64,000 nt of DNA, from assembly GCF_021044625.1 (NCBI RefSeq), contig NZ_CP087999.1:1443001-1507000 (forward strand). Reading direction: 5' to 3'. Numbering within the stretch: position 1 is the stretch's first letter; each line of letters opens with the position of its first letter. The DNA is from Geomonas sp. RF6 (lineage in GTDB: Bacteria; Desulfobacterota; Desulfuromonadia; Geobacterales; Geobacteraceae). The notes below the pieces were generated by a model, which saw nothing but the letters and a program-made list of their open reading frames with translations, was not told where the DNA came from and did no database searches. Below are positions 8,041 through 16,235 of the stretch, in pieces. Both the position numbers and the translations under genes were made by a program.

Positions 8041-8119
8041 GGGCGAGCGGGAGGGCTCGTTTTGCGAGCCTCCCGATCCGCTGATGCCGCTGCACTCCGA
8101 GGGCGCCGCTCCCCCCGCG

Positions 8120-8162
8120 TCCCCTCCCTTTCAAGGGGAGGGACAGGGAGGGGATGGGGTGC
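8120..8162. repeat. GC-rich palindromic repeat, family B
   Basis: CCCCTCCCTTTCAAGGGGAG followed by GGACAGGGAGGGGATGGGGT. The same palindrome recurs at about 16.1, 22.35, 27.97, 28.1, 34.7, 36.4 and 49.3-49.4 kb. Here it sits 3' of aroF on the minus strand and could serve as its terminator. Confidence 0.8.
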
Positions 8163-8176
8163 GGCGCCCGAATTAG

Positions 8177-9193
8177 TTACAGGGTGCGATCCGCCGCGTC
8201 GGCAAAGAGCCTCAGCTTTTCCATAAGCGTCTTGAAGTGCTTCGGCTTCAGGGACTGGGGCCCGTCGGAGGAGGCGCGCTCCGGATCGGGGTGCACTTCT
8301 ATCATGAGCCCGTCCGCTCCCCCTGCGACCGCGGCGAATGCCATGGGGGCGACGTAGTGGTAGTTCCCCGTGCCGTGCGAGGGGTCGATCACCACCGGGA
8401 GGTGAGTCTTCGTCTTCAGCACCGGGATGGCGGAAAGGTCGAGCGTATTCCTCGTCGCCGTCTCAAAGGTCCTGATGCCGCGCTCGCAGAGGATGACGGA
8501 CTGGTTCCCTTCGCTCATGATGTACTCGGCGCTCATCAGGAACTCCTGGATCGTCATGGACATGCCGCGCTTCAAAAGGATCGGCTTCTTGATCTGGCCA
8601 ACCTTCTTCAGCAGTGCGAAGTTCTGGGAGTTGCGGGCGCCGATCTGCAGCATGTCGGCGTAGGAGGCGACGAGGTCGACGGTCTCGGGGTTGATGACCT
8701 CCGTCACGAACGGAAGCCCGGTCACCTCGCGCGCCTTCGCGAGGAGTTTCAGACCTTCCTCTTCGAGCCCCTGGAAGGAGTAGGGAGAGGTGCGGGGCTT
8801 GAAGGCGCCGCCGCGCAGCATCTGGGCGCCGGCCTCCTTCACCGCCTTCGCCGATTCGATGATCTGCGCCTCGCTCTCGACCGAACATGGTCCGGCCATC
8901 ACGATGATCTCCTTCCCGCCGATGGCAAGGGTGTCGGTGATAGGCACCAGGCTCTCCTTCTTCACCTCCTTGGAGGCGAGCTTGTACGGCTGCAGGATCG
9001 GCACGACGCTTTCGACCCCCTGCATCGACTCGATCGACTGCAGGACGCTTTTGCCCCTCTCGTCGCCGACCGCGCCGATGACGTCGCGGGTGGTGCCGTG
9101 AATGATGTGGGGGCGATACCCGAGCTCCTTGATCCGCTTCGTTACCTCGTCCCTGTCCTTCTTCGATGCTCCCGACTTCATGACCACGATCAT
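8177..9193 (-). CDS. aroF: 3-deoxy-7-phosphoheptulonate synthase (DAHP synthase)
   Basis: 338 residues. An N-terminal ferredoxin-like regulatory domain (about 1-70) precedes a KDO8P/DAHP synthase barrel, as in the Thermotoga/Bacillus-type I-beta enzymes. Visible motifs are [29 protein letters not shown] and [12 protein letters not shown]. The enzyme condenses phosphoenolpyruvate and erythrose 4-phosphate, the first step of the shikimate pathway. The frame is open upstream to 9277, but ATG 9193 has GGGAGGGT upstream and matches the family N-terminus. A strong hairpin sits in the leader (9224-9254). Confidence 0.95.
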   Translation of the reverse strand: MIVVMKSGASKKDRDEVTKRIKELGYRPHIIHGTTRDVIGAVGDERGKSVLQSIESMQGVESVVPILQPYKLASKEVKKESLVPITDTLAIGGKEIIVMAGPCSVESEAQIIESAKAVKEAGAQMLRGGAFKPRTSPYSFQGLEEEGLKLLAKAREVTGLPFVTEVINPETVDLVASYADMLQIGARNSQNFALLKKVGQIKKPILLKRGMSMTIQEFLMSAEYIMSEGNQSVILCERGIRTFETATRNTLDLSAIPVLKTKTHLPVVIDPSHGTGNYHYVAPMAFAAVAGGADGLMIEVHPDPERASSDGPQSLKPKHFKTLMEKLRLFADAADRTL

Positions 9194-9223
9194 CTGAACC
9201 CTCCCGTTTGGTTCCGAAACGCG

Positions 9224-9254
9224 AAAGGGCCGGAAGATTCCCCCCCGGCCCTTT
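9224..9254 (-). promoter_or_regulatory. Hairpin in the aroF leader, possible attenuator
   Basis: A perfect 10-bp stem AAAGGGCCGG / CCGGCCCTTT with an 11-nt loop lies about 30 nt upstream of aroF ATG. Read toward aroF, the stem is followed by TTTCGCGTTT, a poor U-tract. Read the other way it is followed by TTTTT, a good terminator. It may attenuate aroF or stop antisense transcription; the sequence alone does not decide. Confidence 0.5.
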
Positions 9255-9258
9255 TTGA

Positions 9259-9514
9259 AACTATTGCTGTCAACCAAAGGGGGGGAGTCGCTCCGCCCCG
9301 GCTTCGGTTGGTAATTTTGGTCTGCTACCCTTAAATTACACCTCTACCGGGGAAACGGCTAAAGTAAAAGCCGCACCAAAAGTAGAAGTTAAAAAAGGAA
9401 AAGTAGCCAGTGTTGTTCATGGATTCAGTTTCTGCCACTTTGGTGACTGCTTGTCAAGGAAAAAGTGCCTGACACTGACTATCAAGTTGTTTGACAATCG
9501 GGGGCCTTTCCGTT
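9259..9514 (+). pseudogene. Possible decayed lysine-rich coding remnant
   Basis: An 85-codon open stretch without ATG, GTG or TTG start, ending TAA 9514. It contains TAKVKAAPKVEVKKGKVASV and then FCHFGDCLSRKKC. The AT-rich lysine codons differ from the neighbours. It may be a fragment of a gene or chance. No product is claimed. Confidence 0.2.
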
Positions 9515-9526
9515 AATTTGACGAAC

Positions 9527-9979
9527 ATGCGAGAAGTGCTATTAAGTCACGGGTTTTCGTCCCTGTTTCTCATGAGTTTTCTCGCCGCCACCCTTCTCCC
9601 GATCGGATCGGAATGGCTTCTGGTAGCCCTGCTCCTGGTGAAGAAGGACCCCGTCGTTGCCGTCGCCGTCGCCTGTGCCGGTAACTACCTCGGCGCACTA
9701 ACCACCTACTGGATCGGTATCTACGGAGGCCCGTTCCTGACGGAGCGGGTACTCGGGCTTAATGAGGAAAAGAGGGGGAAGGCGCATCGCTTCTACGAGC
9801 GCTTCGGTGCCTACTCTCTTCTCTTTTCCTGGCTCCCTGTTGTGGGCGACCCGCTCTGCCTCGTCGGCGGCGTGTTGCGCGTGAAATTTCTGCGTTTTTC
9901 CCTTCTCGTCTTTGCCGGAAAGCTGGGGCGGTACGCCGCGGTCGCCTGGCTGACCCTGCAGGGGAAGGCGCTCTTCTGA
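9527..9979 (+). CDS. YqaA/DedA-like inner-membrane protein
   Basis: 150 residues with three to four hydrophobic segments. It resembles E. coli YqaA (SNARE-associated/VTT superfamily) over the whole length: SFLAATLLPIGSEWLLVALL, GNYLGALTTYWIG, and LLFSWLPVVGDPLCLVGGVL. The biochemical role is not established; the family is linked to membrane lipid scrambling. ATG 9527 fits the family N-terminus, but no clear ribosome site precedes it and a TTG at 9491 is in frame. The M16 peptidase starts 10 nt downstream, suggesting one transcript. Confidence 0.85.
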   Translation: MREVLLSHGFSSLFLMSFLAATLLPIGSEWLLVALLLVKKDPVVAVAVACAGNYLGALTTYWIGIYGGPFLTERVLGLNEEKRGKAHRFYERFGAYSLLFSWLPVVGDPLCLVGGVLRVKFLRFSLLVFAGKLGRYAAVAWLTLQGKALF

Positions 9980-9989
9980 TGGAGGTTTG

Positions 9990-11282
9990 ATGCTGGCCTG
10001 CCGCAAAAAGGTTCTCTCCAACGGCCTGCGCCTGGTGGCGGTGGAAATGCCGCACCTGCACAGTGCGGAGATGGCCGTCTACCTGAAGGTCGGGGGGCGC
10101 AACGACCCGCCGGCAAAGGCCGGGATCTCCCACTTCCTCGAGCACATGCTCTTTCGCGGCACGAGCGAGTTTGCCACCAACCTCGAGTTGGAGGTCGCCT
10201 TTGAGGCGATCGGCGGGAGCGTGAACGCCGCCACCGACGAAGAGACCACCTGCTATTTCTCCCGGATCCACCCCTCTCGCATTCCCCGCGGTATCGAGCT
10301 CTTCTCCTCCATGCTTCTGCGTCCCGCCCTCACCGGGATCGAGATCGAAAAGAAGATCATCACGGAAGAGGCGCTGGAAGACATCAACGAGCGCGGCGAG
10401 GAGACAAATCCGCACAACCTCTCCAGCAGGCTCCTGTGGCCCGGGCACTCGCTCGGGATGCCCACCATCGGCTATCTCGACACCATTCAGGACATCCGGG
10501 AGTCGGACCTGAGGGAGCACCTGGCCCGCCACTACGTGCCGCAAAACGGCCTCATCGTCGTCGCAGGACAGGTGGAGCCCGAAAGCTTCTTCGACGCCTG
10601 CCAGAAGTCGTTCGGCGACTGGAAGGGGCCGGCTCCGGAAGTATCCGTGGCAGCCTCCGAGGCCCAGGACGCGCCGCGCTCCCTCTTCGTGAAGGACTCC
10701 GACAGCCAGGTGAACCTGCACATCGCCTTTCGCGGCTTTGCCCGTCCGGACAAGAGGATGATGCCGCTCCGGCTGATCCGCAGGATCCTCTGTGGCGGCG
10801 GCTGCTCGCGCCTGCACCTCGCGCTCAGGGAAAAGCTCGGCATCGTCTACTCCGTCGACGCCTCCATCTCCGCCTACCACGAGACCGGTGCATTTTCCAT
10901 CGAGCTCGCCACCGCGCCTGAGAACCTCCCCGTTGCCGTGGCAGAGGTACTGAGACAGGTAAGGGCCCTTTCCGTCGAGGAGGTAGGGGAAGAGGAGTTG
11001 CAGCGGGTCAGGGAAGGATACTTCTACGACCTCGAGTACAGCCGCGATTCGACCTACGAGATGCAGGTGCGCTACGGCTGGGGGGAGCTCATGGAAATGG
11101 TGCGCTCCCTGGAGGAGGACCACGCCGAGGTGGAAGGGATCGGGGCCGGTCAGATCAAGGCGACGGCACGGGAGCTCTTCGAGCCGGCGCGGCTAAACCT
11201 CGTTGCTGTGGGCCCTCAGAAAGCTCCCGCGCGTCGCGAGGTGGAGAAGCTTCTGGCGGAGTACCAGAGGCAGTGGGCTTAG
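9990..11282 (+). CDS. M16 family zinc peptidase (processing-protease type)
   Basis: 430 residues. The inverted zinc motif HFLEH (H48, E51, H52) is present and a third ligand glutamate is expected near E126 in ITEEALEDINE. Two M16 domains follow the mitochondrial-processing-peptidase pattern (e.g. RLVAVEMPHLHSAEMAVYLKVGGRND). Homologues degrade peptides; the specific substrate is unknown. GGAGG at 9981-9985 supports ATG 9990 over the TTG at 9987. It is probably co-transcribed with the YqaA-like gene. Confidence 0.92.
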   Translation: MLACRKKVLSNGLRLVAVEMPHLHSAEMAVYLKVGGRNDPPAKAGISHFLEHMLFRGTSEFATNLELEVAFEAIGGSVNAATDEETTCYFSRIHPSRIPRGIELFSSMLLRPALTGIEIEKKIITEEALEDINERGEETNPHNLSSRLLWPGHSLGMPTIGYLDTIQDIRESDLREHLARHYVPQNGLIVVAGQVEPESFFDACQKSFGDWKGPAPEVSVAASEAQDAPRSLFVKDSDSQVNLHIAFRGFARPDKRMMPLRLIRRILCGGGCSRLHLALREKLGIVYSVDASISAYHETGAFSIELATAPENLPVAVAEVLRQVRALSVEEVGEEELQRVREGYFYDLEYSRDSTYEMQVRYGWGELMEMVRSLEEDHAEVEGIGAGQIKATARELFEPARLNLVAVGPQKAPARREVEKLLAEYQRQWA

Positions 11283-11288
11283 AATATC

Positions 11289-11340
11289 GTCCGACCAGTC
11301 CGACCAGTCCGACCAGTCCGACTCGTCCGACTCGTCCGAC
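11289..11340. repeat. 9-bp tandem repeat upstream of cbiX
   Basis: 5.8 copies of a 9-bp unit: GTCCGACCA three times, GTCCGACTC twice, then GTCCGAC. It occupies most of the gap between the M16 peptidase and cbiX. Slippage here would change spacing in the cbiX leader. Confidence 0.95.
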
Positions 11341-11366
11341 AGCTTAGAACAACAAGAGGAGCACTG

Positions 11367-11750
11367 ATGAAAACTGCAATCTTACTGATGGCCCACGGCA
11401 GCAGGATTCCGGAGGCCAACGACTCGGCACGCGAGATCGCGGCGCGGGTGAAGACCCTTACCGGCTACGAGGTCGTGGAGGTCGCATTCCGCGAACAGCA
11501 CCAGCCAAACATCCAGATCGGCGTCGACCGCTGCGTCGAGCAGGGGGCAAAGCGCATCCTCCTCGTCCCCTATTTCCTCTCCATGGGAGCGCACGTGCTG
11601 GAGGACCTCCCGGAGGAGCTGGAGGTCGCCCGCACCCGCTACCCCGAGATCGAGATGGTGCTCGGCAAGCACCTGGGGACCCACCCGAAGCTTGCGGAGA
11701 TCGTGGTGGAGCGGATCGCCCAGACTCTCACCGAGGAGAAGTGGTACTGA
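11367..11750 (+). CDS. cbiX: Sirohydrochlorin cobaltochelatase, short CbiX
   Basis: 127 residues, the size of the short archaeal-type CbiX that works as a homodimer. The metal-site histidines are visible in LLMAHGSR (H10) and MGAHVLEDLPEEL (H75 region). The enzyme inserts cobalt into sirohydrochlorin, the first committed step of the anaerobic cobalamin route. It opens the cbi cluster; GAGGAG lies before ATG 11367. The stop overlaps the cbiC start by one base. Confidence 0.94.
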   Translation: MKTAILLMAHGSRIPEANDSAREIAARVKTLTGYEVVEVAFREQHQPNIQIGVDRCVEQGAKRILLVPYFLSMGAHVLEDLPEELEVARTRYPEIEMVLGKHLGTHPKLAEIVVERIAQTLTEEKWY

Positions 11751-12391
11751 TGTCGGTGCACCTCCCCCCGGAGGAGATCGAGGCGGAATCCTTCCGGATC
11801 ATCGAGGCTGAAGCAGGGGCGCACCGGTGGAACGCGAGTGAGTGGCCGATCGTGCGCCGCGCCATTCACACCAGCGCGGACTTCGACTACGCCCGGAGCA
11901 TGTGTATCTCCGCAAACGCCATCGACAGCGCCATCGCCGCCCTGAAGGACGGAAAGGGGATAGTGAGCGACACCACCATGATCCTCGCCGGCCTCAGCAA
12001 GGCGCGGCTGGCACCCTTTGGCAGCAGCACTTCATGCTTTGTGGCCGATCCCGAGGTGGCACGCGCGGCGAAGGAGCAGGGGATCACCCGCTCCATCATG
12101 GCCATGCGCAAGGGAGCCGCCGACCCGGCAAACGGGATCTTCCTCATCGGAAACGCCCCGACAGCCCTTTTCGAGCTGATCCGCCTGGTGCGGGAGGAAG
12201 GGGTGAGGCCATCCCTCGTGGTCGGGCTTCCGGTCGGTTTCGTGGGGGCGGCGGAGAGCAAGGAAGCGCTCCTGGAGCTCTCCCGCGACTTCCCCGAGCT
12301 CCCCTTCATCACCAACCGGGGGCGAAAAGGGGGTTCCAATGTCGCCGCGGCGGTCATGAACGCCCTTTTGATCCTCGCTCACGGGCGATAG
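11750..12391 (+). CDS. cbiC: Cobalt-precorrin-8 methylmutase
   Basis: 213 residues. Family motifs include RRAIHTSADFDYA with the catalytic histidine, GKGIVSDTTMILAG, and the C-terminal GRKGGSNVAAAVMNALL. It moves the C11 methyl to C12 to give cobyrinic acid. ATG 11750 overlaps the cbiX stop (TGATG). A GTG at 11741 is in frame, but only two bases follow the ribosome site GAGGAG for that choice. Confidence 0.94.
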   Translation: MSVHLPPEEIEAESFRIIEAEAGAHRWNASEWPIVRRAIHTSADFDYARSMCISANAIDSAIAALKDGKGIVSDTTMILAGLSKARLAPFGSSTSCFVADPEVARAAKEQGITRSIMAMRKGAADPANGIFLIGNAPTALFELIRLVREEGVRPSLVVGLPVGFVGAAESKEALLELSRDFPELPFITNRGRKGGSNVAAAVMNALLILAHGR

Positions 12392-12513
12392 AAGTTGCCA
12401 TTTATTGGCTGGCGTTGTATATCAGTGCGTGTCGCAGCTAACACCGTTTTGTTCCATTGAGAGTGCCCGGTTTTCCTGTAATTCATCCCTCGGCAGCACA
12501 GGATCTATGAGCT

Positions 12514-13593
12514 ATGACCCCCAGAAACCTTCGACACGGGTACACCACCGGTAGCTGCGCTGCGGCTGCGGTAAAGGGCGCGTGTCAGATGTTGCGGGAC
12601 CAGGGTCCCGTCGAAGAGGTACAGCTGACGCTTCCCTGCGGCGAAACGGCCCGTTTCCGCCTGCAGGGGGGGCGCATAGACGAAGACAGCGCCTCCTGCT
12701 ACGTGGTGAAGGACGCCGGGGACGACCCGGACGTCACCCACGGCGCGGAGATTCACGCGCACGTGAAGATAGCATTTTTCACCGAGCACCGCCTGGTCAT
12801 CCAGGGGGGGACCGGCATCGGGCGGATCACGAAGCCCGGGCTCGCGGTCCCCGTCGGTGAGTGGGCGATCAACCCGGTACCGCGCAAGATGATCCTGGAG
12901 GTCATCAAGGAAGTGTTTGCACTCCGCTGCGTCCCGGCGACCCTTACCATCACCGTCAGCATCCCCAATGGCGAGGAGCTGGCGAAGAAAACGCTGAACG
13001 AGCGACTCGGCATCGTCGGGGGGCTCTCCATCCTCGGCACCACCGGAATCGTGAAGCCGATCTCCACCAAGGCCTGGACCGACACGCTCGACGCCGCCGT
13101 TAGCGTCGCCGTTGCCTGCGGCGCGCGACAGGCCATCCTCTCCACCGGCAGGACCTCTGAAATGGCGGCCCAGCGCCACCTGGAGCAGACCCTTAAGCCG
13201 ATGGCCGAATCCTTCATCATGATGGGGGACCACTTCGGCTACGCAGTCCGGAGTTGCGCGCAGAAAGGGATGGAGGGAGTCGTCGTCGCAGGACAGTTCG
13301 CCAAGCTGGTGAAGATCGGCTGCGGGCACGAACAGACCCACGTCTCCGCCTCCACCATGGACCTTTCCACCGTCGCGGGGTGGCTTGCGGAAACAGCCGG
13401 GCTGGAGCACCTGGCAGAGGTTGCTGCCCGCGCCAACACCGCCCGGCACCTCCTGGAGGAGTCGGGGAATGACCAGAAGCTGGTGGCGCTCGTCTGCGAG
13501 AAGGCGGCGGCCCAGGTGAAGCGGCTCGCCCCCGAGCTCTCCGCCACCGTCCTCATGGTCGGCTACCATGGCGAGGCGCTCTTTTACGGATAA
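12514..13593 (+). CDS. cbiD: Cobalt-precorrin-5B C1-methyltransferase
   Basis: 359 residues. The opening LRHGYTTGSCAAAAVKGACQ is the CbiD signature, with later GGTGIGRITKPGL and ISTGRTSEMAAQ. It methylates C1 in the oxygen-independent pathway. A 122-nt gap after cbiC shows no gene and no B12-riboswitch features that I can recognise. The ribosome site before ATG 12514 is weak. Confidence 0.95.
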   Translation: MTPRNLRHGYTTGSCAAAAVKGACQMLRDQGPVEEVQLTLPCGETARFRLQGGRIDEDSASCYVVKDAGDDPDVTHGAEIHAHVKIAFFTEHRLVIQGGTGIGRITKPGLAVPVGEWAINPVPRKMILEVIKEVFALRCVPATLTITVSIPNGEELAKKTLNERLGIVGGLSILGTTGIVKPISTKAWTDTLDAAVSVAVACGARQAILSTGRTSEMAAQRHLEQTLKPMAESFIMMGDHFGYAVRSCAQKGMEGVVVAGQFAKLVKIGCGHEQTHVSASTMDLSTVAGWLAETAGLEHLAEVAARANTARHLLEESGNDQKLVALVCEKAAAQVKRLAPELSATVLMVGYHGEALFYG

Positions 13594-13696
13594 CATCCCG
13601 TCTTCCTTAACGGGAGCGGGTCGGAGAAAAGCCGCCAAAGGCACCGACTGTGCCCCCTCCCCCGCCCTGGGGGATGACATGCAATCGAGGGAAACA

Positions 13697-14914
13697 ATGG
13701 AACAGCAGAAAATCTTCTTGGTCGGCGCCGGCATCGAAGGGTGGGAAGGCTTCGGCAAACAGGCGCTCGACGTCATCAACAGCGCCGAGGTCCTGATCGG
13801 GCACAAGCGCCTGCTGGAAATATTTCCCGATTTCCCCGGCGAAAAACGCTCCATGGACGACCTCTCGGCGATGCTGGAGTACCTGAAAACGACCACCAGG
13901 CGCACCGTTGTCCTCGGCTCAGGGGACCCGAACTTTTTCGGCGTCGCGCGTTTTCTGCTCAGAAACCTCCCGAAGGAACGGATCGAGATCTACCCGAACG
14001 TTACCAGCGTGCAGTACGCCTTCGCCCGCATCAAGGAGCCGTGGGACGACGCGGCATTCGTCTCCGTGCACGGCAGGGGGATCAGCCGGGCGCTGGACAG
14101 GATCATCGCCTCCGAAAAGGTGGCGATCCTCACCGACCCGGTGAACACGCCGGCGCAGATCGCGAAGGCCCTCATCGCCCGCGGCGCGGAAGGGTACGAT
14201 GCATGGCTTTGCGAGGACCTGGGCCTTCTCTCCGAGCGCTTCACCAAGACGACGGTCCGGGGGCTCACCGAGATATCCGCATCGCCGCTCAATATCCTCA
14301 TTCTCATCAGGAGCTGGGAGGCGAACCTGCAGCACTTCCCGGTCATGGGGATCCGTGACGAGGAGTTCTCCACCGCCAAAAAGCTCATCACCAAGGAAGA
14401 GGTCCGCGCGGTAACGCTCGGCAAGCTCCAGATCCAGGACGACCTGGTCCTGTGGGACATCGGCGCCGGAAGCGGCTCCGTCTCCATCGAGGCGGGAAAC
14501 CTCATGCCCAACGGGCGCATCTTCGCGCTGGAGAAGAATCCGCAGTACCTCACCTTCCTGAAGGACAACCTCGCCAAGTTCGTTGCCCGCAACGTCATGG
14601 TGATCGAGGCGTACGCTCCGGACGGACTGGAGGACCTCCCCGACCCGGACCGTGTCTTTATCGGCGGATCGGGCGGGATGCTGGAAGAGATCATCGAGGC
14701 CGTCGACAAGCGGCTGAAGCCGGAAGGGGTCATCGTTCTCAACGCCGTTACCCTCGACACCCTCACCAAGTCCGTCGAGTTCCTTGAGGACCACGGCTAT
14801 ACCGTCGAGGTCACCTGCGTCAATATCTCCAAGACCCGCGGGCTCACAGAGTACAAGATGTTCGCGGCCCACAACCCGGTCTACGTCATCTCGGCCTGGA
14901 AAGGGGAAGAGTAG
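13697..14914 (+). CDS. cbiET: CbiET bifunctional cobalt-precorrin methyltransferase/decarboxylase
   Basis: 405 residues. The N-terminal half is a CbiE tetrapyrrole methylase (IFLVGAGIEGWEGFGKQAL; LGSGDPNFFGVARFLL) that acts at C5. The C-terminal half (from about residue 215) is a CbiT Rossmann methyltransferase (WDIGAGSGSVSIEAG; FIGGSGGMLEEII) that methylates C15 with decarboxylation of the C12 acetate. The fusion is common (CobL type). ATG 13697 has GAGGGA upstream; longer in-frame starts exist at 13568 and 13679. The stop overlaps the cbiL GTG by one base. Confidence 0.95.
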   Translation: MEQQKIFLVGAGIEGWEGFGKQALDVINSAEVLIGHKRLLEIFPDFPGEKRSMDDLSAMLEYLKTTTRRTVVLGSGDPNFFGVARFLLRNLPKERIEIYPNVTSVQYAFARIKEPWDDAAFVSVHGRGISRALDRIIASEKVAILTDPVNTPAQIAKALIARGAEGYDAWLCEDLGLLSERFTKTTVRGLTEISASPLNILILIRSWEANLQHFPVMGIRDEEFSTAKKLITKEEVRAVTLGKLQIQDDLVLWDIGAGSGSVSIEAGNLMPNGRIFALEKNPQYLTFLKDNLAKFVARNVMVIEAYAPDGLEDLPDPDRVFIGGSGGMLEEIIEAVDKRLKPEGVIVLNAVTLDTLTKSVEFLEDHGYTVEVTCVNISKTRGLTEYKMFAAHNPVYVISAWKGEE

Positions 14915-15648
14915 TGGCGCAGATTTTCGCAGTCGGGGTGGGACCGGGCGATCCGGAGCTGGTGACGAGAAAGGCTGAGCGGGTGATTCGGGAGGCAGAC
15001 GTCATCTGCGCCCCCACGGGAGCGGCAGAAGCGAGCAGCTACGCCCTTTCCATCGTGGAGGAATTCATCGACCGGGAGCGCCAGGAAGTACTGGTGCAGG
15101 TCTTTCCGATGAAGAAGAACCAGGAAGGTCTCGACCCCTTCTGGGAGGAAGCCGCCGACCAGGTCGCCGCACGGGTGCGACAGGGGAAGAAAGTTGCCTT
15201 TATCACCATAGGGGATCCATTCCTTTACTCCACCTACCTCTATATCCACCGCATCATCCTCGCGAAGTATCCCGAGATGCAGATAGACGTGGTGCCGGGA
15301 ATTTCCAGTATCAACGCCGCCTCCACGGCCGCCGGATTCCCCCTTGCCATGGCGGCGGAACGGATCGCCGTCCTCCCCGCCACCTATGAGGACGAGGAGC
15401 TGAAGAGGACCCTGCAGCAGTTCGACACGGTGGTTCTCATGAAGGTGAACCGGGTCTTTGACCGGGTGTACGCCGTGCTGAAGGAGCTGGGGCGCGAGAA
15501 GTGCGGAGTCTTCGTACGCCGCGTCGGCTCAAGCGATGAGGAGATCATCTTCGATCTGGAGAGCCTGGTAGGGAAAAAGCTCGATTACCTTTCCATGTTG
15601 ATCGTAAAGAAGCAGGAGGGGGGCCGCCTGGCGACGCCGGCGGCGTGA
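14914..15648 (+). CDS. cbiL: Precorrin-2/cobalt-factor II C20-methyltransferase
   Basis: 244 residues, SAM-dependent tetrapyrrole methylase fold: FAVGVGPGDPELVTRKAERVI, AFITIGDPFLYSTYLYI, and VVPGISSINAASTAAGFPLA. It methylates C20 of cobalt-factor II. The start is GTG 14914, overlapping the cbiET stop (TAGTG), which implies translational coupling. Confidence 0.95.
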   Translation: MAQIFAVGVGPGDPELVTRKAERVIREADVICAPTGAAEASSYALSIVEEFIDRERQEVLVQVFPMKKNQEGLDPFWEEAADQVAARVRQGKKVAFITIGDPFLYSTYLYIHRIILAKYPEMQIDVVPGISSINAASTAAGFPLAMAAERIAVLPATYEDEELKRTLQQFDTVVLMKVNRVFDRVYAVLKELGREKCGVFVRRVGSSDEEIIFDLESLVGKKLDYLSMLIVKKQEGGRLATPAA

Positions 15649-15672
15649 AGCGGTGAAGTACAAGGAGATCGT

Positions 15673-15951
15673 ATGCCGACAGCTGCAGAATACGTGAAGG
15701 ACCGTCCCGGAATCAGCGCCATGCTGCTTCAGGTCGTCGAGAACCAATTAAGCACGAACCAGCCCCCGGAAAGCAAAGAGACCTTGGAGCGGCTGACTGC
15801 TGAGGGATTTTCCGTTGAGGATGCCAAGCTCCTCCTGGCACAGGTGATACGCCTGGAAATGCTCAACGTGCTGAAGGAAAACAAGCCGTTCAACGAGGAA
15901 CGATTCCTCGGCCACCTGCAGGGCTTGCCTCAACTCCCCGAGGAGCCCTGA
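15673..15951 (+). CDS. Small conserved-looking protein inside the cobalamin cluster
   Basis: 92 residues, predicted all-helical, acidic, no membrane segment. It runs from MPTAAEYVKDRPGISAMLLQ to LPQLPEEP. A pattern like VENQL...PPE...TLERLTAEGFS..DAKLLLAQVI resembles the helical segment seen in DUF1841-type and SEC-C-adjacent regions, but the match is weak. GGAG lies before ATG 15673. It sits between cbiL and cbiF in the same direction, so a role in corrinoid metabolism is possible by context only. Confidence 0.75.
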   Translation: MPTAAEYVKDRPGISAMLLQVVENQLSTNQPPESKETLERLTAEGFSVEDAKLLLAQVIRLEMLNVLKENKPFNEERFLGHLQGLPQLPEEP

Positions 15952-16073
15952 GGCAGTTTCACCCGGAGCGCCGCCCGATGAGGATACCGGGCGGCGCTCC
16001 AAACGTTTGGAGACTCAGGGTTCTCCGGGCGAGCTTGAGGTGTGGTCACGCGACTTCTTCCTCCCGCAGTACG

Positions 16074-16150
16074 TCCCTCCCCTTTCAAGGGGGAGGACAC
16101 AACTTCTACCCCATCCCCACCCTGTCCCTCCCCTTGAAAGGGAGGGGACG
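16074..16150. repeat. Pair of family B palindromes
   Basis: Two opposed copies of the CCCTCCCCTTTCAAGGGGGAGG type palindrome separated by about 15 nt, in the 284-nt gap before cbiF. Together they could form a long hairpin inside the cobalamin transcript. Confidence 0.8.
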
Positions 16151-16235
16151 TATGAGCACCTGTTTCCTCCGAGGCCGGATGGGAAGAAGGTATGGCGTAA
16201 TCAACAACCGCAAAAAAGATGAAAGGCACTGCAGC

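Noticed and set aside
11289-11340. Transcription-factor iteron or CRISPR-like repeat
   Set aside because: Units are directly contiguous 9-mers without spacers; simple tandem repeat is the plainer reading.
12392-12513. Cobalamin riboswitch before cbiD
   Set aside because: I could not find the B12-box sequence or the expected stems in this gap or before cbiX.
12505-13905. 466-codon minus-strand frame opposite cbiD
   Set aside because: cbiD on the plus strand is unmistakable; the opposite frame is low-complexity and unsupported.
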